Source: Streptomyces sp. NP160 (GTDB lineage Bacteria; Actinomycetota; Actinomycetes; Actinomycetales; Quadrisphaeraceae). Taken from it: a stretch of DNA of 45,788 nt. The DNA lies in NCBI RefSeq assembly GCF_006335115.1, contig NZ_VDMJ01000011.1:1-45788 (forward strand). The letters run 5' to 3'. The notes under the pieces are model-generated. The model was not told the origin of the DNA. It saw only the letters and a list, made by a program, of their open reading frames with translations, and ran no database searches. Shown here piece by piece: positions 24,169-32,645 of this stretch (the first letter of the stretch is position 1; each line of letters starts with the position of its first letter). Made by a program: the position numbers and the translations under genes.

Positions 24169-24176
24169 CGCCGCAC

Positions 24177-24992
24177 GTGACGTGGCTCGAGGTGTCGTTG
24201 GTCCTGCTCGCGGGCCTGTGGGCGGGGACCATCAACGCCGTCGTCGGCTCGGGCACCCTCGTGACCTTCCCGGTGCTCGTCGCGCTGGGGTACTCCCCGC
24301 TGGTCGCCACGGTCAGCAACGGCATCGGCCTGGTGGCCGGAGGCGTCTCCGGGGCGTGGGGCTACCGCCGCGAGCTGCGAGGCCAGGGACGGCGCCTGGC
24401 CCTGCTGCTGCCGGCGTCCGTGGTCGGCGGTGCGGTGGGCGCGGTGCTGCTGCTGCGGCTGCCGGAGTCGTCCTTCGAGACCGTGGTGCCGGTGCTCATC
24501 GTGCTGGCGCTCGTGCTGGTGGTGCTGCAGCCGCGGCTGCAGGCGCGCCTGCGGCGCCGGGCGGAGGCCCGGGCGGCCCAGCTGGCCGTCGACGGGGGGC
24601 CGGTGCGCGCCTCCCGGTGGCTGGTCGGGGCGACGGTGCTGGCCACCCTGCTCATCGGCGTGTACGGCGGGTACTTCACCGCCGCCCAGGGCGTGATGCT
24701 GGTCGCGGTGCTCGGCAGCCTCCTCGACGAGACGCTGCAGCGCGTCAACGGCCTCAAGAACGTGCTGACGCTCGTGGTGAACGTCGTCTCCGCCGTCTTC
24801 TACGTGCTCTTCGGGTACGAGACCATCGACTGGCTCGTCGTGGCGCTCATCGCCGCGTCGTCGCTGGTGGGGGGCGCCATCGGGGCCCGGTACGGGCGCC
24901 GTCTGCCGCCCACGGCGCTGCGCGCGGCCATCGTCGTCCTGGGCGTGGTGGCGCTGCTGCGCCTCCTCGGGCAGCAGGTCGGCTGGTGGTGA
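24177..24992 (+). CDS. TSUP family (TauE/SafE) permease
   Basis: A 271-residue membrane protein with about eight hydrophobic segments. LLAGLWAGTINAVVGSGTLVTFPVLVALGYSPLVATVSNGIGL near the start and GVYGGYFTAAQGVMLVAVLG in the second half are the duplicated TSUP motifs. Family members move sulfite, sulfoacetate or other sulfur oxyanions out of the cell. The substrate here is unknown. Confidence 0.9.
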   Translation: MTWLEVSLVLLAGLWAGTINAVVGSGTLVTFPVLVALGYSPLVATVSNGIGLVAGGVSGAWGYRRELRGQGRRLALLLPASVVGGAVGAVLLLRLPESSFETVVPVLIVLALVLVVLQPRLQARLRRRAEARAAQLAVDGGPVRASRWLVGATVLATLLIGVYGGYFTAAQGVMLVAVLGSLLDETLQRVNGLKNVLTLVVNVVSAVFYVLFGYETIDWLVVALIAASSLVGGAIGARYGRRLPPTALRAAIVVLGVVALLRLLGQQVGWW

Positions 24993-25369
24993 CGACGACG
25001 AGGCGGGGTGCCCTGGGCCCGCCGAGTGGGCAGTGGTCACCCGACGGAGGTCCAGGACCAGCACCTGCACTGAGGTGTCACCTGAGGTCTGGCGTCTGGC
25101 TGTCCGCAGCGTGAGGGCGATCACCGGATCGACCTCGCCTGCTGCCGCACCGCACAGCGCCGTCCGGCCTCCGCGAGAGCTTCCGGTGGTGGTGGCGCTC
25201 GGCGGGTCGAGGGGGCGTCGGCTCCTTGCGCGCTGACGGTCGTCGTCCGGTCAGCGTCCCGCTCACGAGGACCCGCTGCGCCGGGTCGCCCCACGGGTGC
25301 GCTGGTCCGCCCCGCCGACGACGGTGATCGACGCGTGGGCGCGCTGGGCCCGCTGGGCTCGTGACGAAG
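24993..25369. other. Intergenic stretch with no supported gene
   Basis: Short reading frames here lack start signals and family resemblance. I see no RNA gene. GCGCTGGGCCCGCTGGGC is a local direct repeat. A perfect palindrome begins at 25370. Confidence 0.5.
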
Positions 25370-25405
25370 AGGTCACCGGCGGCACCGCGGTGCCGCCGGT
25401 GACCT
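25370..25405. terminator. Perfect 36-bp palindrome between convergent genes
   Basis: AGGTCACCGGCGGCACC and its exact reverse complement flank a central GC with no loop. It lies 5 nt beyond the stop of the 77-residue minus-strand gene. Probably a terminator; CCTGCCCTTC follows on the plus side. Confidence 0.6.
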
Positions 25406-25410
25406 GCCCT

Positions 25411-25644
25411 TCAGAGACCGAGCTTGCCCTTGAGGCCTCCGAGCCCGCCGGCGGCCCCACCGCCGCCACCTCCGCCGGAGACCATCCCGGCCAGGTCAGC
25501 GGGGTCGACGCCGAACTTGCTCAGCAGCCCGGCGTCCTTCTCGGTGTCGACCTGGTCGGGCAGCTCCCGGCCGGCCTGGTCGGCCTGCTGGCCGCCGATC
25601 TTGGACATGATGAACTGGATGACGAGGTCCTTGGGGATCTGCAC
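25411..25644 (-). CDS. Small conserved actinobacterial protein, Gly-rich C-terminus
   Basis: A 77-residue protein beginning MQIPKDLVIQFIMSKIGG. It has a middle block ELPDQVDTEKDAGLLSKFG that I recognise as recurrent in small actinobacterial hypotheticals, and a glycine-rich tail. GTG 25644 has AGGAG five nt upstream, so the longer frame to 25764 is not needed. Function unknown. Confidence 0.75.
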   Translation of the reverse strand: MQIPKDLVIQFIMSKIGGQQADQAGRELPDQVDTEKDAGLLSKFGVDPADLAGMVSGGGGGGGAAGGLGGLKGKLGL

Positions 25645-25834
25645 GGTCACTCCTGGGTCGTCGGGCCGGTTGCCCTCGTCCTGTACCCGGCAGTCGGCCG
25701 CTGACGCCACCACTGCCCCGAGAGTCTTGGTGTGGTCGCCGCTGACTGCACTCGGCGGACGCATCCTGAGCCAGCCGGCGACCAGAGCTCTCGCCCCGTC
25801 GCGAGCCGGGCCGGCTCGCGACGCAGCCGACCGG

Positions 25835-26287
25835 TCACGCGGCGACGCTGATGCTCCAGGTGACCTCGAACCGGTCAGTCAGCATCCCGAACCCCGCGCT
25901 CCACGCCGAGGCCGCCAGCGGCTCGACCACCACCGCGTCCACGGCCAGGGTCTCCCAGTACCCCTGCAGCTCCACCAGGCTGTCCGCGCTGAGGGAGACG
26001 AACAGCGCCTGGTCGGTGATCGTGGTGCCGTTCTCGCGGCGGGTGCTGCCACCGCCGGCGATGGACCCGCCCTGCTCTCCGGGGATGTCGTAGCCCATGA
26101 CCCGGAAGCCGTTGTCCGCCGCCACCAGGCCGAAGACGACCTGGTCCGAGCCGGGCACCTCCGCCGGCATCCCGAAGTCGGCGTAGGTGTTGACGATCAG
26201 GTGTCCGCCGAAGACGGAGGCGTAGAAGCCCAGCGCCTCACGGGCGTCGCCGCAGAAGTTCAGGTGGGTGGTCGTCTGGATGCTCAT
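25835..26287 (-). CDS. VOC (glyoxalase/PhnB-like) family protein
   Basis: A 150-residue beta-alpha-beta VOC protein of the PhnB type. LNFCGDAREALGFYASVFGG and FVSLSADSLVELQGYWETL are typical. The usual metal ligands are not clear, and the function is unknown. ATG 26287 has a good GGGAGAA site. Divergent from the WYL regulator, so it is a probable target. Confidence 0.85.
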   Translation of the reverse strand: MSIQTTTHLNFCGDAREALGFYASVFGGHLIVNTYADFGMPAEVPGSDQVVFGLVAADNGFRVMGYDIPGEQGGSIAGGGSTRRENGTTITDQALFVSLSADSLVELQGYWETLAVDAVVVEPLAASAWSAGFGMLTDRFEVTWSISVAA

Positions 26288-26354
26288 CGCTTCTCCCTCA
26301 CGAGGTCCGGGTCCGTCTGACCCGCTGCAACGACTCTGCTGCCTGAGTAGGTCG

Positions 26355-26381
26355 GTTCTTGTCCTAGAACTCGCCTAGCGT
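26355..26381. promoter_or_regulatory. Operator-like repeat and -10 box between VOC gene and WYL regulator
   Basis: GTTCT and AGAAC (26356-26371) form an inverted repeat with a 6-nt spacer. It precedes TAGCGT (26376-26381), which is 7 nt before the regulator's ATG, so the regulator looks leaderless and its own protein may bind here. Confidence 0.45.
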
Positions 26382-26388
26382 TGCGGTC

Positions 26389-27408
26389 ATGACGACGACC
26401 ACCCGGCTGCTGGAGCTGCTGTCCCTGCTGCAGACCCGACGGGACTGGCCAGGTCCTCTGCTGGCCTCCCGGCTCGGCACGACGGACCGCACGGTGCGCA
26501 GGGACGTGGAGCGGCTGCGGGAGATGGGCTACCGCATCACCGCGACGATGGGCCCCGACGGCGGGTACCGCCTGGACGCGGGCAGTGAGCTGCCGCCGCT
26601 GCTGTTCGACGAGGACCAGACGGTCGCGGTGGCCGTCGCGCTGCAGACCGCCCCGGCGCTCGGGCCCGGGATGGCGGAGGCCGCGGTGCGGGCCCTGGGG
26701 ACGATCCGGCAGGTCATGCCCCCTCGGCTGCGCCAGCGCCTGGACGGTCTGCGGGTGAGTGCGGTGGGGCGCCCCGGCGAGGCCGCGTCGGTGCACGTCT
26801 CAGGCGAGGTGCTCGTCACCCTCGCGGACGCGATCCGCGCGCGGGAGGTGCTGCGCTTCGACTACCTCACCCGTGACGGCGTCCACCAGTCCGACGACCG
26901 TGCCCTGCCACTGCCCCGGCGCGCCGAGCCGGTGCACCTGGTGGCCTCCCAGGCGCGGTGGTACCTGCTGGGCTGGGACCTGGACCGCGAGGACTGGCGC
27001 CTGTACAGCGTTGACCGCGTGCGACCGCGAACGCCGAACGGGCCGCGCTTCACGCCGCGGTCGGTGCCGAGCGGCGACGTCGAGGGGTTCGTCGCGGCGC
27101 GGGTCAAGGGCTCGGACGTCGACGAGTGGCCTTGCCGCGGCGCGGTGGTCCTGGACCTGCCAGCGCGGGAGGTCCTGCCCTTCGCCGGTGACGGGACGGT
27201 CACCGCTGTCGGGGAGGGCAGGTGCGTCCTGGAGGTCGGTTCGTGGTCGTGGGGAGCGCTGGCCGAGTCGTTCGGGAGGTTCGAGGTGCCGATGGAGGTC
27301 CTCGGCCCGCCCGAGCTGCTCGCCGCCTTCGCGGTCGTCGCTGATCGCTACCGAGAGGCGAGCCGAGGCGCTGCCACGGGCCGTCCCGGTGAGAGCGCTC
27401 CACCGTGA
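26389..27408 (+). CDS. YafY-type HTH/WYL transcriptional regulator
   Basis: A 339-residue DeoR-like regulator. The winged HTH is in the first 60 residues (LLSLLQTRRDWPGPLLASRLGTTDRTVRRDVERLREMGYRI). The WYL domain shows WYLLGWDLDREDWRLYSVDRVR, near residue 190. It ends with a WCX-like segment. WYL domains often sense ligands. Likely regulates the divergent VOC gene and itself. Confidence 0.92.
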   Translation: MTTTTRLLELLSLLQTRRDWPGPLLASRLGTTDRTVRRDVERLREMGYRITATMGPDGGYRLDAGSELPPLLFDEDQTVAVAVALQTAPALGPGMAEAAVRALGTIRQVMPPRLRQRLDGLRVSAVGRPGEAASVHVSGEVLVTLADAIRAREVLRFDYLTRDGVHQSDDRALPLPRRAEPVHLVASQARWYLLGWDLDREDWRLYSVDRVRPRTPNGPRFTPRSVPSGDVEGFVAARVKGSDVDEWPCRGAVVLDLPAREVLPFAGDGTVTAVGEGRCVLEVGSWSWGALAESFGRFEVPMEVLGPPELLAAFAVVADRYREASRGAATGRPGESAPP

Positions 27409-27525
27409 GCGCTCGGTGGACCACCGTGCACCGGACGCCGTGAGGCCTTCGGGTCGCTCCACCTGCCGACGGCGCTGTCCGTCGCAGTTCGACCGGCCTG
27501 CCGGGCACCACCGGCAGATCGCGCC

Positions 27526-28452
27526 GTGCAGACGGACCGACGTGTGAGGCTGGGTGTCGTGCTCGACCTGCGCTCCTCCAGAGCACGCCGCGCCGCACCA
27601 CTGGCCCTCGCGGTGTACCTGGTGGTCCTCGCAGGAGTCGCTTTCCTCCCCCCGCCAGGCGCACCTCGCCCCGGGACCGTGGGCGTCGTGCCGATCGACC
27701 TGGCGCTGGGGCGCCCGGACCTGCTCGGCGGGTGGGAGGCGCAGCGCAACGTGCTGATGACCGTGCCGCTCGGTGTGCTGCTGCCTCTGGTGGTGCGGTG
27801 GCGCTACGAGTGGATGCTGCTGGCGTGCGTGGCCACCACGCTGGCCGTCGAGACCGGCCAGCTGCTGGGGTCCTTGGCGGTGGGGTGGGCCTGGCGGGCC
27901 TTCGACGTGAACGACCTGTTGAACAACACCGTCGGGGCGCTGCTCGGCCTGGGGCTGACCGCAGCGGCGCTCGCCTGGCGAGACCGCGCCCGCGCTGATG
28001 AGGCTCTGGAGCAGGAGCGCGGCACCGGACGCAGCGGGGCGGGACTGGCCCCGCTGCCCGCGCGGCGACTGGTGGCCGGAGGGCTGGCCGCTGCGCTGGT
28101 GGTCGTTGCTGTGATCTCCACCCTCACCGCCGAGAGGCCGATCCCGGTGGTCGACCCGTGTGCCCGACCGCCCGCTGGTGCTGCGACGGAGCTGCCGGAG
28201 GGGCTCCGTGCCTACGCCGGCGTGGACGGGTCGTTGTGCGTGACGGGTCCGGACGGCTCCACCAGTTCTGTTGCTGCCGATGCGCCCTCGGGCGTCGTCA
28301 GCGAGCTGCAGCGGGAGGACGGCAGTGGGTGGCAGGTCGGCGTCACAGCACCTGGTGGAGGCTCGCAGACCGCCCCCGAAGACGAGGCGCCTGGAGCACC
28401 GCGGCAGGTGCAGGGGTCGCACCTGCAGGTGTGGTGGCGACCACTGCCCTAG
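27526..28452 (+). CDS. VanZ-like membrane protein with secreted C-terminal domain
   Basis: A 308-residue protein. The VanZ domain (about 20-150) has FLPPPG, the NVLMTVPLGVLLPL stretch and ETGQLL...FDVNDLLNNTVGALLG, the family's most conserved parts. A further helix (about 186-205) leads to an 100-residue Pro/Gly-rich domain, probably extracytoplasmic. VanZ-like proteins occur in the envelope; function unknown. Start is GTG 27526, or GTG 27544; neither has a strong RBS. Confidence 0.85.
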   Translation: MQTDRRVRLGVVLDLRSSRARRAAPLALAVYLVVLAGVAFLPPPGAPRPGTVGVVPIDLALGRPDLLGGWEAQRNVLMTVPLGVLLPLVVRWRYEWMLLACVATTLAVETGQLLGSLAVGWAWRAFDVNDLLNNTVGALLGLGLTAAALAWRDRARADEALEQERGTGRSGAGLAPLPARRLVAGGLAAALVVVAVISTLTAERPIPVVDPCARPPAGAATELPEGLRAYAGVDGSLCVTGPDGSTSSVAADAPSGVVSELQREDGSGWQVGVTAPGGGSQTAPEDEAPGAPRQVQGSHLQVWWRPLP

Positions 28453-28810
28453 CCGCGCAGCCGGGGTCGAGTCCGATCGGTGACCGTGCTCTGCTCAGCG
28501 TCTCGCTGACGACCCTCGACCGGACGGAGCCGAGGCTCCCCGGCCCGTCGCCGTCACACCGAGCACCCGCTCCTCCGTCGACCTGTTCGTCGGTCCGCCT
28601 CACTCGGCCTCGCGCTGCGACGATCGTCACCGCTCTTCCGGCGGCTCACGCCGCGATCTGCGGTGCGGCAGCACCTCGTCCGAACCGATCGGTCGCACGG
28701 GATGGCTGGCGAGTGTGGCGACGGCTGGTCGCCATCGCTCAGGTCACCCCCGCTGGAGCCGGTGCGGCAGGTCCTGCTCGCCCTGCGGCCACCGGAGGGC
28801 GCCGGGGGGC
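28453..28810. other. Intergenic region with no supported gene
   Basis: No reading frame here has good codon pattern or family match. I see no terminator-like hairpin of the length found elsewhere in the window, and no RNA structure I recognise. Confidence 0.4.
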
Positions 28811-29680
28811 TCAGCGGGCCCGAGCTCCTGGAGCGGACCCGGCGCTGCCGAGCTGTGCAGGTCGGGCAGTGGTGGCGTCCTCCCCGACGGCCCAGAAGGC
28901 GACGGCACTGGCCGCGGCGACGTTGAGGGAGTCGACGCCGCCGTGCATGGGGATCCGCACGACGGTGTCGGCGGCGGCGACGCTGGCCGGGGTCAGGCCC
29001 GCGCCTTCGGTGCCGAGCAGGAGCGCGAGCTTCTCCGGACGGGTGGCGGCGAAGTCCTGCAGGGGGACCGAGTCGTCGGTCAGGGCGAGGGCCGCGACGT
29101 GGAAACCGGCCTGCTGGAGCTGGGTGATGCCTGCCGGCCAGGGCTCGATGCGCGTCCAGGGCACCTGGAAGACGGTGCCCATGCTGACCCTGACGCTGCG
29201 GCGGTAGAGGGGGTCGGCGCACCGTGGCGTCACGAGCACCGCGTCCACACCGAGACCGGCCGCTGACCTGAACACGGCACCGGTGTTGGTGTGGTCGACC
29301 ACGTCCTCCAGGACCACGACGGTGCGCGCGCCGCGCAGCAGGTCCGCCACGGGCACCATCGCCGGCCGGTGCATGGAGGCGATGGCGCCGCGGTGCACGT
29401 GGAAGCCGGTGATGGCCTCCAGGACGGGCTCCTCGGCCACGAACACCTCAGCGCCGGCGTCCTCGCAGGCGGAGAGGACGTCGGTGAGGTCGGGCAGCCA
29501 GCGCGGCGCCGTGAGCAGGGAGCGCGGGCGGTGCCCGGCGCGCAGGGCGCGACGGATGACCTGGCTCGACTCGGCGATGAAGAGGCCCTCGGCGGGTTCG
29601 CGCACGCGGCGCAGGGCGACGTCGGTCAGGCCCGTGTAGTCGGTCAGGCGCGGGTCGTCGGGGCTGTCGAGGTGGATCAC
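28811..29680 (-). CDS. TrmH/SpoU-family RNA 2'-O-ribose methyltransferase
   Basis: A 289-residue SPOUT methyltransferase using S-adenosylmethionine. An N-terminal substrate-binding domain is followed by the knot: VVLEDVVDHTNTGAVFRSAAGLGVDAVLV, then LLLGTEGAGL and IPMHGGVDSLNVAAASAVAFW. These are the three SpoU motifs. GTG 29680 has GGAG with 5 nt spacing, so the long upstream extension is rejected. rRNA or tRNA target unknown. Confidence 0.92.
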   Translation of the reverse strand: MIHLDSPDDPRLTDYTGLTDVALRRVREPAEGLFIAESSQVIRRALRAGHRPRSLLTAPRWLPDLTDVLSACEDAGAEVFVAEEPVLEAITGFHVHRGAIASMHRPAMVPVADLLRGARTVVVLEDVVDHTNTGAVFRSAAGLGVDAVLVTPRCADPLYRRSVRVSMGTVFQVPWTRIEPWPAGITQLQQAGFHVAALALTDDSVPLQDFAATRPEKLALLLGTEGAGLTPASVAAADTVVRIPMHGGVDSLNVAAASAVAFWAVGEDATTARPAQLGSAGSAPGARAR

Positions 29681-29856
29681 GGCTGCTCCGCTGGTGTCGT
29701 CCTGGTGCCCGGTCGCCCGAGCCCGCCCGCGGCGCGGGGGGCCTGGAGACGCTACCCAGGACCCGCGCCGCCCGCCGCTCCCGTCCCGAGGGCGCGACCA
29801 CCTCGGGCCGCTCGCGGGCGCTCCGGGCGGTGGGGCGCACCGCCCTCTGGCGGTGC

Positions 29857-30312
29857 TCAGCCGAGCCCGAGCGCGGTGGTCGGTGGGCACCCGAGCCCGG
29901 TGAGCCCGATGTACCCGTCCACCGTCGCCGGGTCCGTCGCCCGGGCCGTGGCGATCACGGTGTCGTCGGGGGCCGGCAGCGAGGCGGGGTCGGCGGTGGC
30001 GTCCTCCCCGCCGAAGGACGCCGTCCCCGCCGGCCGGCCGTCCACGAACACGGCCGTCGGGGCGCTCGGCACCAGCAGGGCCACGAGCGCGCCGTAGGAC
30101 GTGCTGGCGCTCGCCACCTCCCGCCCGCCCTGGCGCAGGCTGATGACCGCCGGCGAGCCGGTGGGGTGCTCGGCCGTCGGCCCGGCGCACACCACCAGCC
30201 GGTCCACGACCGCGCCCGGCCCGCCGCAGCCCGCCAGGCCCGTCGTGGCAGCGAGGGCCACGAGCACGACGACGGCGGGGACGGGTGCGAGACGGGCTGC
30301 TGCGCGGGACAC
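29857..30312 (-). CDS. Putative lipoprotein
   Basis: A 151-residue protein with a signal peptide and the lipobox LAGC (cysteine near residue 29). The mature part has no known domain. It is rich in Ala/Thr/Val with two more cysteines. Probably a cell-surface lipoprotein. The GTG start lies in a region divergent from the MOSC gene. Confidence 0.75.
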   Translation of the reverse strand: MSRAAARLAPVPAVVVLVALAATTGLAGCGGPGAVVDRLVVCAGPTAEHPTGSPAVISLRQGGREVASASTSYGALVALLVPSAPTAVFVDGRPAGTASFGGEDATADPASLPAPDDTVIATARATDPATVDGYIGLTGLGCPPTTALGLG

Positions 30313-30368
30313 GGCTGATCACAGCACGCCGGTGACCTCCGGGGCGAGAGGCGCTCCAGGCGACGCCG

Positions 30369-30404
30369 ACGCCCCGGGGCGTGCTCGGGGCGTCCGTGAT
30401 CACG
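30369..30404. promoter_or_regulatory. Palindromes upstream of the MOSC gene
   Basis: ACGCCCCGGGGCGT (30369-30382) and CGTGATCACG (30395-30404) are both perfect. They lie upstream of a purine-rich ribosome binding site (GAGGAGGGGAGAGG) of the MOSC gene, as candidate operators. Confidence 0.35.
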
Positions 30405-30425
30405 AGGAGGGGAGAGGATGGCCGG

Positions 30426-31214
30426 GTGAGCGGACGCGTCGACGGGTTGTTCGTGTACCCGGTCAAGGGGCTCAGCCCGCAGCCGCTGAGCAGCGTGCAG
30501 CTGGAGCCGCGGCGCGCGTTCCCCGCCGACAGGCTGTACGCGCTCGCCCGCCCCGACGGCGCCTACGAGCCCGGCCTGGGGCGCGGCATCTCCAAGCGCA
30601 ACTACTACGTGCTCGTCGACGAGGCCCGGCTCGCGGGCCTGGAGACCCACCTGGACGCCGAGGCGGGAGTGCTCACGGCGGCGGTGCGGGGCCACCGCGT
30701 GCTCAGCGCGGACCTCACCACCGACACCGGGCGAGCGGAGGCGGGCGCGTTCTTCGCGCGCGTGCTGGACCTGCCCGACGGCACCGCGCCCGTGGTGGCC
30801 CGCGAGGAGGGCCGGCGCTTCACCGACATGGCGCCCGCCTCCGACCGCGCCATGGAGTTCGTCTCCCTCATCAACCTCGCCTCCGTGGCCGACCTCGCCC
30901 GCCGCGCCGGCGCCGAGGTCGACCCGCTGCGCTTCCGCGGCAACGTCCACCTCTCCGGGCTGTCGCCGTGGGAGGAGCTGTCGCTCGTGGGCCGCGAGTT
31001 CACGCTGGGCGGTGTGCGGCTGCGCGGCACCTGCGTGACCGACAGGTGCGCCGCCACCGAGGTGCGGCCCGGCACGGGCGCGCGCGACCTGCCCGTGCCG
31101 CGGCTGCTCGCCACCCACTACGGCCACACCTTCATGGGCGTGTACGCCGAGGTGCTCGACGGCGGGCTCCTGCAGGTCGGCGACGAGCTCGAGGTCGGTG
31201 AGATCGCTGCCTGA
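30426..31214 (+). CDS. MOSC-domain protein
   Basis: A 262-residue protein with an N-terminal MOSC beta-barrel domain (VDGLFVYPVKGLSPQPLSSVQLEPRRAF) and a C-terminal MOSC domain. The cysteine in VTDRCAATEVRPGTG is the expected molybdenum-cofactor-related residue of the family. MOSC proteins such as YcbX and mARC use Moco to reduce N-hydroxylated compounds. GTG 30426 is chosen because of the strong upstream Shine-Dalgarno. Its stop overlaps the reductase gene by 17 nt. Confidence 0.9.
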   Translation: MSGRVDGLFVYPVKGLSPQPLSSVQLEPRRAFPADRLYALARPDGAYEPGLGRGISKRNYYVLVDEARLAGLETHLDAEAGVLTAAVRGHRVLSADLTTDTGRAEAGAFFARVLDLPDGTAPVVAREEGRRFTDMAPASDRAMEFVSLINLASVADLARRAGAEVDPLRFRGNVHLSGLSPWEELSLVGREFTLGGVRLRGTCVTDRCAATEVRPGTGARDLPVPRLLATHYGHTFMGVYAEVLDGGLLQVGDELEVGEIAA

Positions 31215-32160
31215 CCAGCGCGTCCCCCTGCGCCTGCGGGTGGCGGCCCGGGAGGAGCTGACGCCCGTCGTCGTCCTGCTCACCCTGGTGGCGCCGGACG
31301 GCGCGGCCCTGCCGGGCTACGAGGCCGGCGCGCACGTCACGGTCACCGCGCCGAACGGGCGCCGGCGCAGCTACAGCGTCGCCGAGGCCGGCGGCCCGGC
31401 GCCGGCGCGGTACCAGGTCGGCGTGCTGCGCGAGCCCGGTGGCCGTGGCGGGTCGGTGAGCCTGCACGACGACGTGCGCGTCGGCGACGTGCTCGACGTG
31501 CTCCCGCCGCGGAACGCCTTCCCGCTGCTTCCCGCGCGGCGCTACGTGCTCATCGCCGGCGGGATCGGCATCACGCCGGTCCGGGCGATGGCGGCCGAGC
31601 TGCGCGCCCGGGGGGACGCCGACGTCGAGGTGCTCCACCTGACGCGCACCGCCGAGCTGGCGCCCTGGCGCGAGGAGCTGCTCGCCCAGGGGGCCGTGGT
31701 CCACCACAGCGCCGAGCGCGGCCGGCTGGACCTGTGGCCGTGGCTGGCCGAACCGGACGACGACGCGCGCGTCTACTGCTGCGGACCGGCCTCGCTGCTG
31801 GAGGAGGTCCGGGCGCTGACGGCGCACTGGCGGCCGAGCCGCGTCCACACCGAGGACTTCGCGGGCGTCTCCGCCGACGAGGTCGGCGCCTCGCCCTTCA
31901 CCGCCGTGTGGGAGCCGACCGGCGCCCGCGTGGACGTGCCCGCCGGGGTGTCGCTGCTGACGGCGCTGCGGCGGGCCGGGCTGCCCGTCGACGGCGACTG
32001 CGAGGCCGGCACGTGCGGCACGTGCCGGCTGCGGCTCGTGGCCGGACAGGCGCACCACCGCGACGTGGTGCTCGACGACGACGAGCGGGCGGTCGCGGTG
32101 ATGCCCTGCGTCTCGCGCGCGCTCAGCGAGGAGCTGGTGCTCGCCCCGCCGCCGCGCTGA
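31198..32160 (+). CDS. PDR/VanB-type flavin reductase with 2Fe-2S ferredoxin domain
   Basis: A 320-residue phthalate-dioxygenase-reductase-type protein. FMN/FAD domain with RRSYSVAEAGG, NAD domain with LIAGGIGITPVRAM and VYCCGPASLLEEV, and a C-terminal ferredoxin with CEAGTCGTCRLRL plus a fourth cysteine (VMPCVS). This supplies electrons from NADH. Coupling to the MOSC gene suggests it is the MOSC protein's electron donor, as YcbX-like systems need one. Confidence 0.92.
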   Translation: MRSLPDQRVPLRLRVAAREELTPVVVLLTLVAPDGAALPGYEAGAHVTVTAPNGRRRSYSVAEAGGPAPARYQVGVLREPGGRGGSVSLHDDVRVGDVLDVLPPRNAFPLLPARRYVLIAGGIGITPVRAMAAELRARGDADVEVLHLTRTAELAPWREELLAQGAVVHHSAERGRLDLWPWLAEPDDDARVYCCGPASLLEEVRALTAHWRPSRVHTEDFAGVSADEVGASPFTAVWEPTGARVDVPAGVSLLTALRRAGLPVDGDCEAGTCGTCRLRLVAGQAHHRDVVLDDDERAVAVMPCVSRALSEELVLAPPPR

Positions 32161-32464
32161 GGGCGGCCGCCTCGGCGCCGCTGAGGTGCTCGTGGTGGCG
32201 GATGACCTCCTCGATGACGAGGGTGAGGAACTTCTCGGCGAAGTCGGCGTCCAGCCCCGACTCGGTGGCGAGCGCCCGCAGCCTGGCGATCTGCCGCTTC
32301 TCCCGCTCGGGGTCGGCGGCCGGCAGGTCGAGGCGGGCCTTGAGCTCACCGACCGCCTGGGTGCAGCGGAACCTCTCGGCGAGGGTGTGCACGAGCGCCG
32401 CGTCCAGGTTGTCGATGCTGCGGCGCAGCGTCGCGAGCTCGGGCGGGACGGGGGAGCTGGTCAT
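32123..32464 (-). CDS. Chorismate mutase, AroQ type
   Basis: A 113-residue all-helical chorismate mutase, converting chorismate to prephenate for Phe and Tyr. LRRSIDNLDAALVHTLAERFRCTQAVGELKARLDLP has the usual catalytic Arg and Lys positions (R in LRRSID and R in ERFR, K in ELKAR), followed by DPEREKRQIARL. Resembles the short cytoplasmic mutases of actinobacteria, which often work bound to DAHP synthase. Its 3' end overlaps the reductase gene's end by 38 nt in antisense. Confidence 0.92.
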   Translation of the reverse strand: MTSSPVPPELATLRRSIDNLDAALVHTLAERFRCTQAVGELKARLDLPAADPEREKRQIARLRALATESGLDADFAEKFLTLVIEEVIRHHEHLSGAEAAALSAAAGRAPAPR

Positions 32465-32632
32465 CGGGCTGCCTCGCGCGGGGGAGTCGGTGCGGGGGTG
32501 CAGCTGCGCATCCTGCCGCACGCCCCGGTGCCCGCGTCGCCGCGACCGGGCGCCCCGGGCCCCTTCCCGTCGGTTCCGTGCGGGTCTCGTGCAGGCGCCG
32601 GCGACCTGCCGGTGACGGGGGTCGATCATCCG

Positions 32633-32638
32633 TAGCGT
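32633..32638 (+). promoter_or_regulatory. -10 box of the leaderless MFS gene
   Basis: TAGCGT, 7 nt before GTG 32646. Confidence 0.55.
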
Positions 32639-32645
32639 CGTCCGG

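Noticed and set aside
24108-25124. Very long N-terminal extension of the phosphatase ORF
   Set aside because: It lies antisense to the TSUP gene and has the Gln/His/Arg-rich composition of a shadow frame.
28453-28810. Small coding sequence in the gap between VanZ and SpoU genes
   Set aside because: Frames here have no Shine-Dalgarno or leaderless box and no family resemblance.
29681-30466. Extended N-terminus of the SpoU methyltransferase
   Set aside because: GTG 29680 has a good ribosome binding site and is where family similarity begins; the extension is antisense to other genes.
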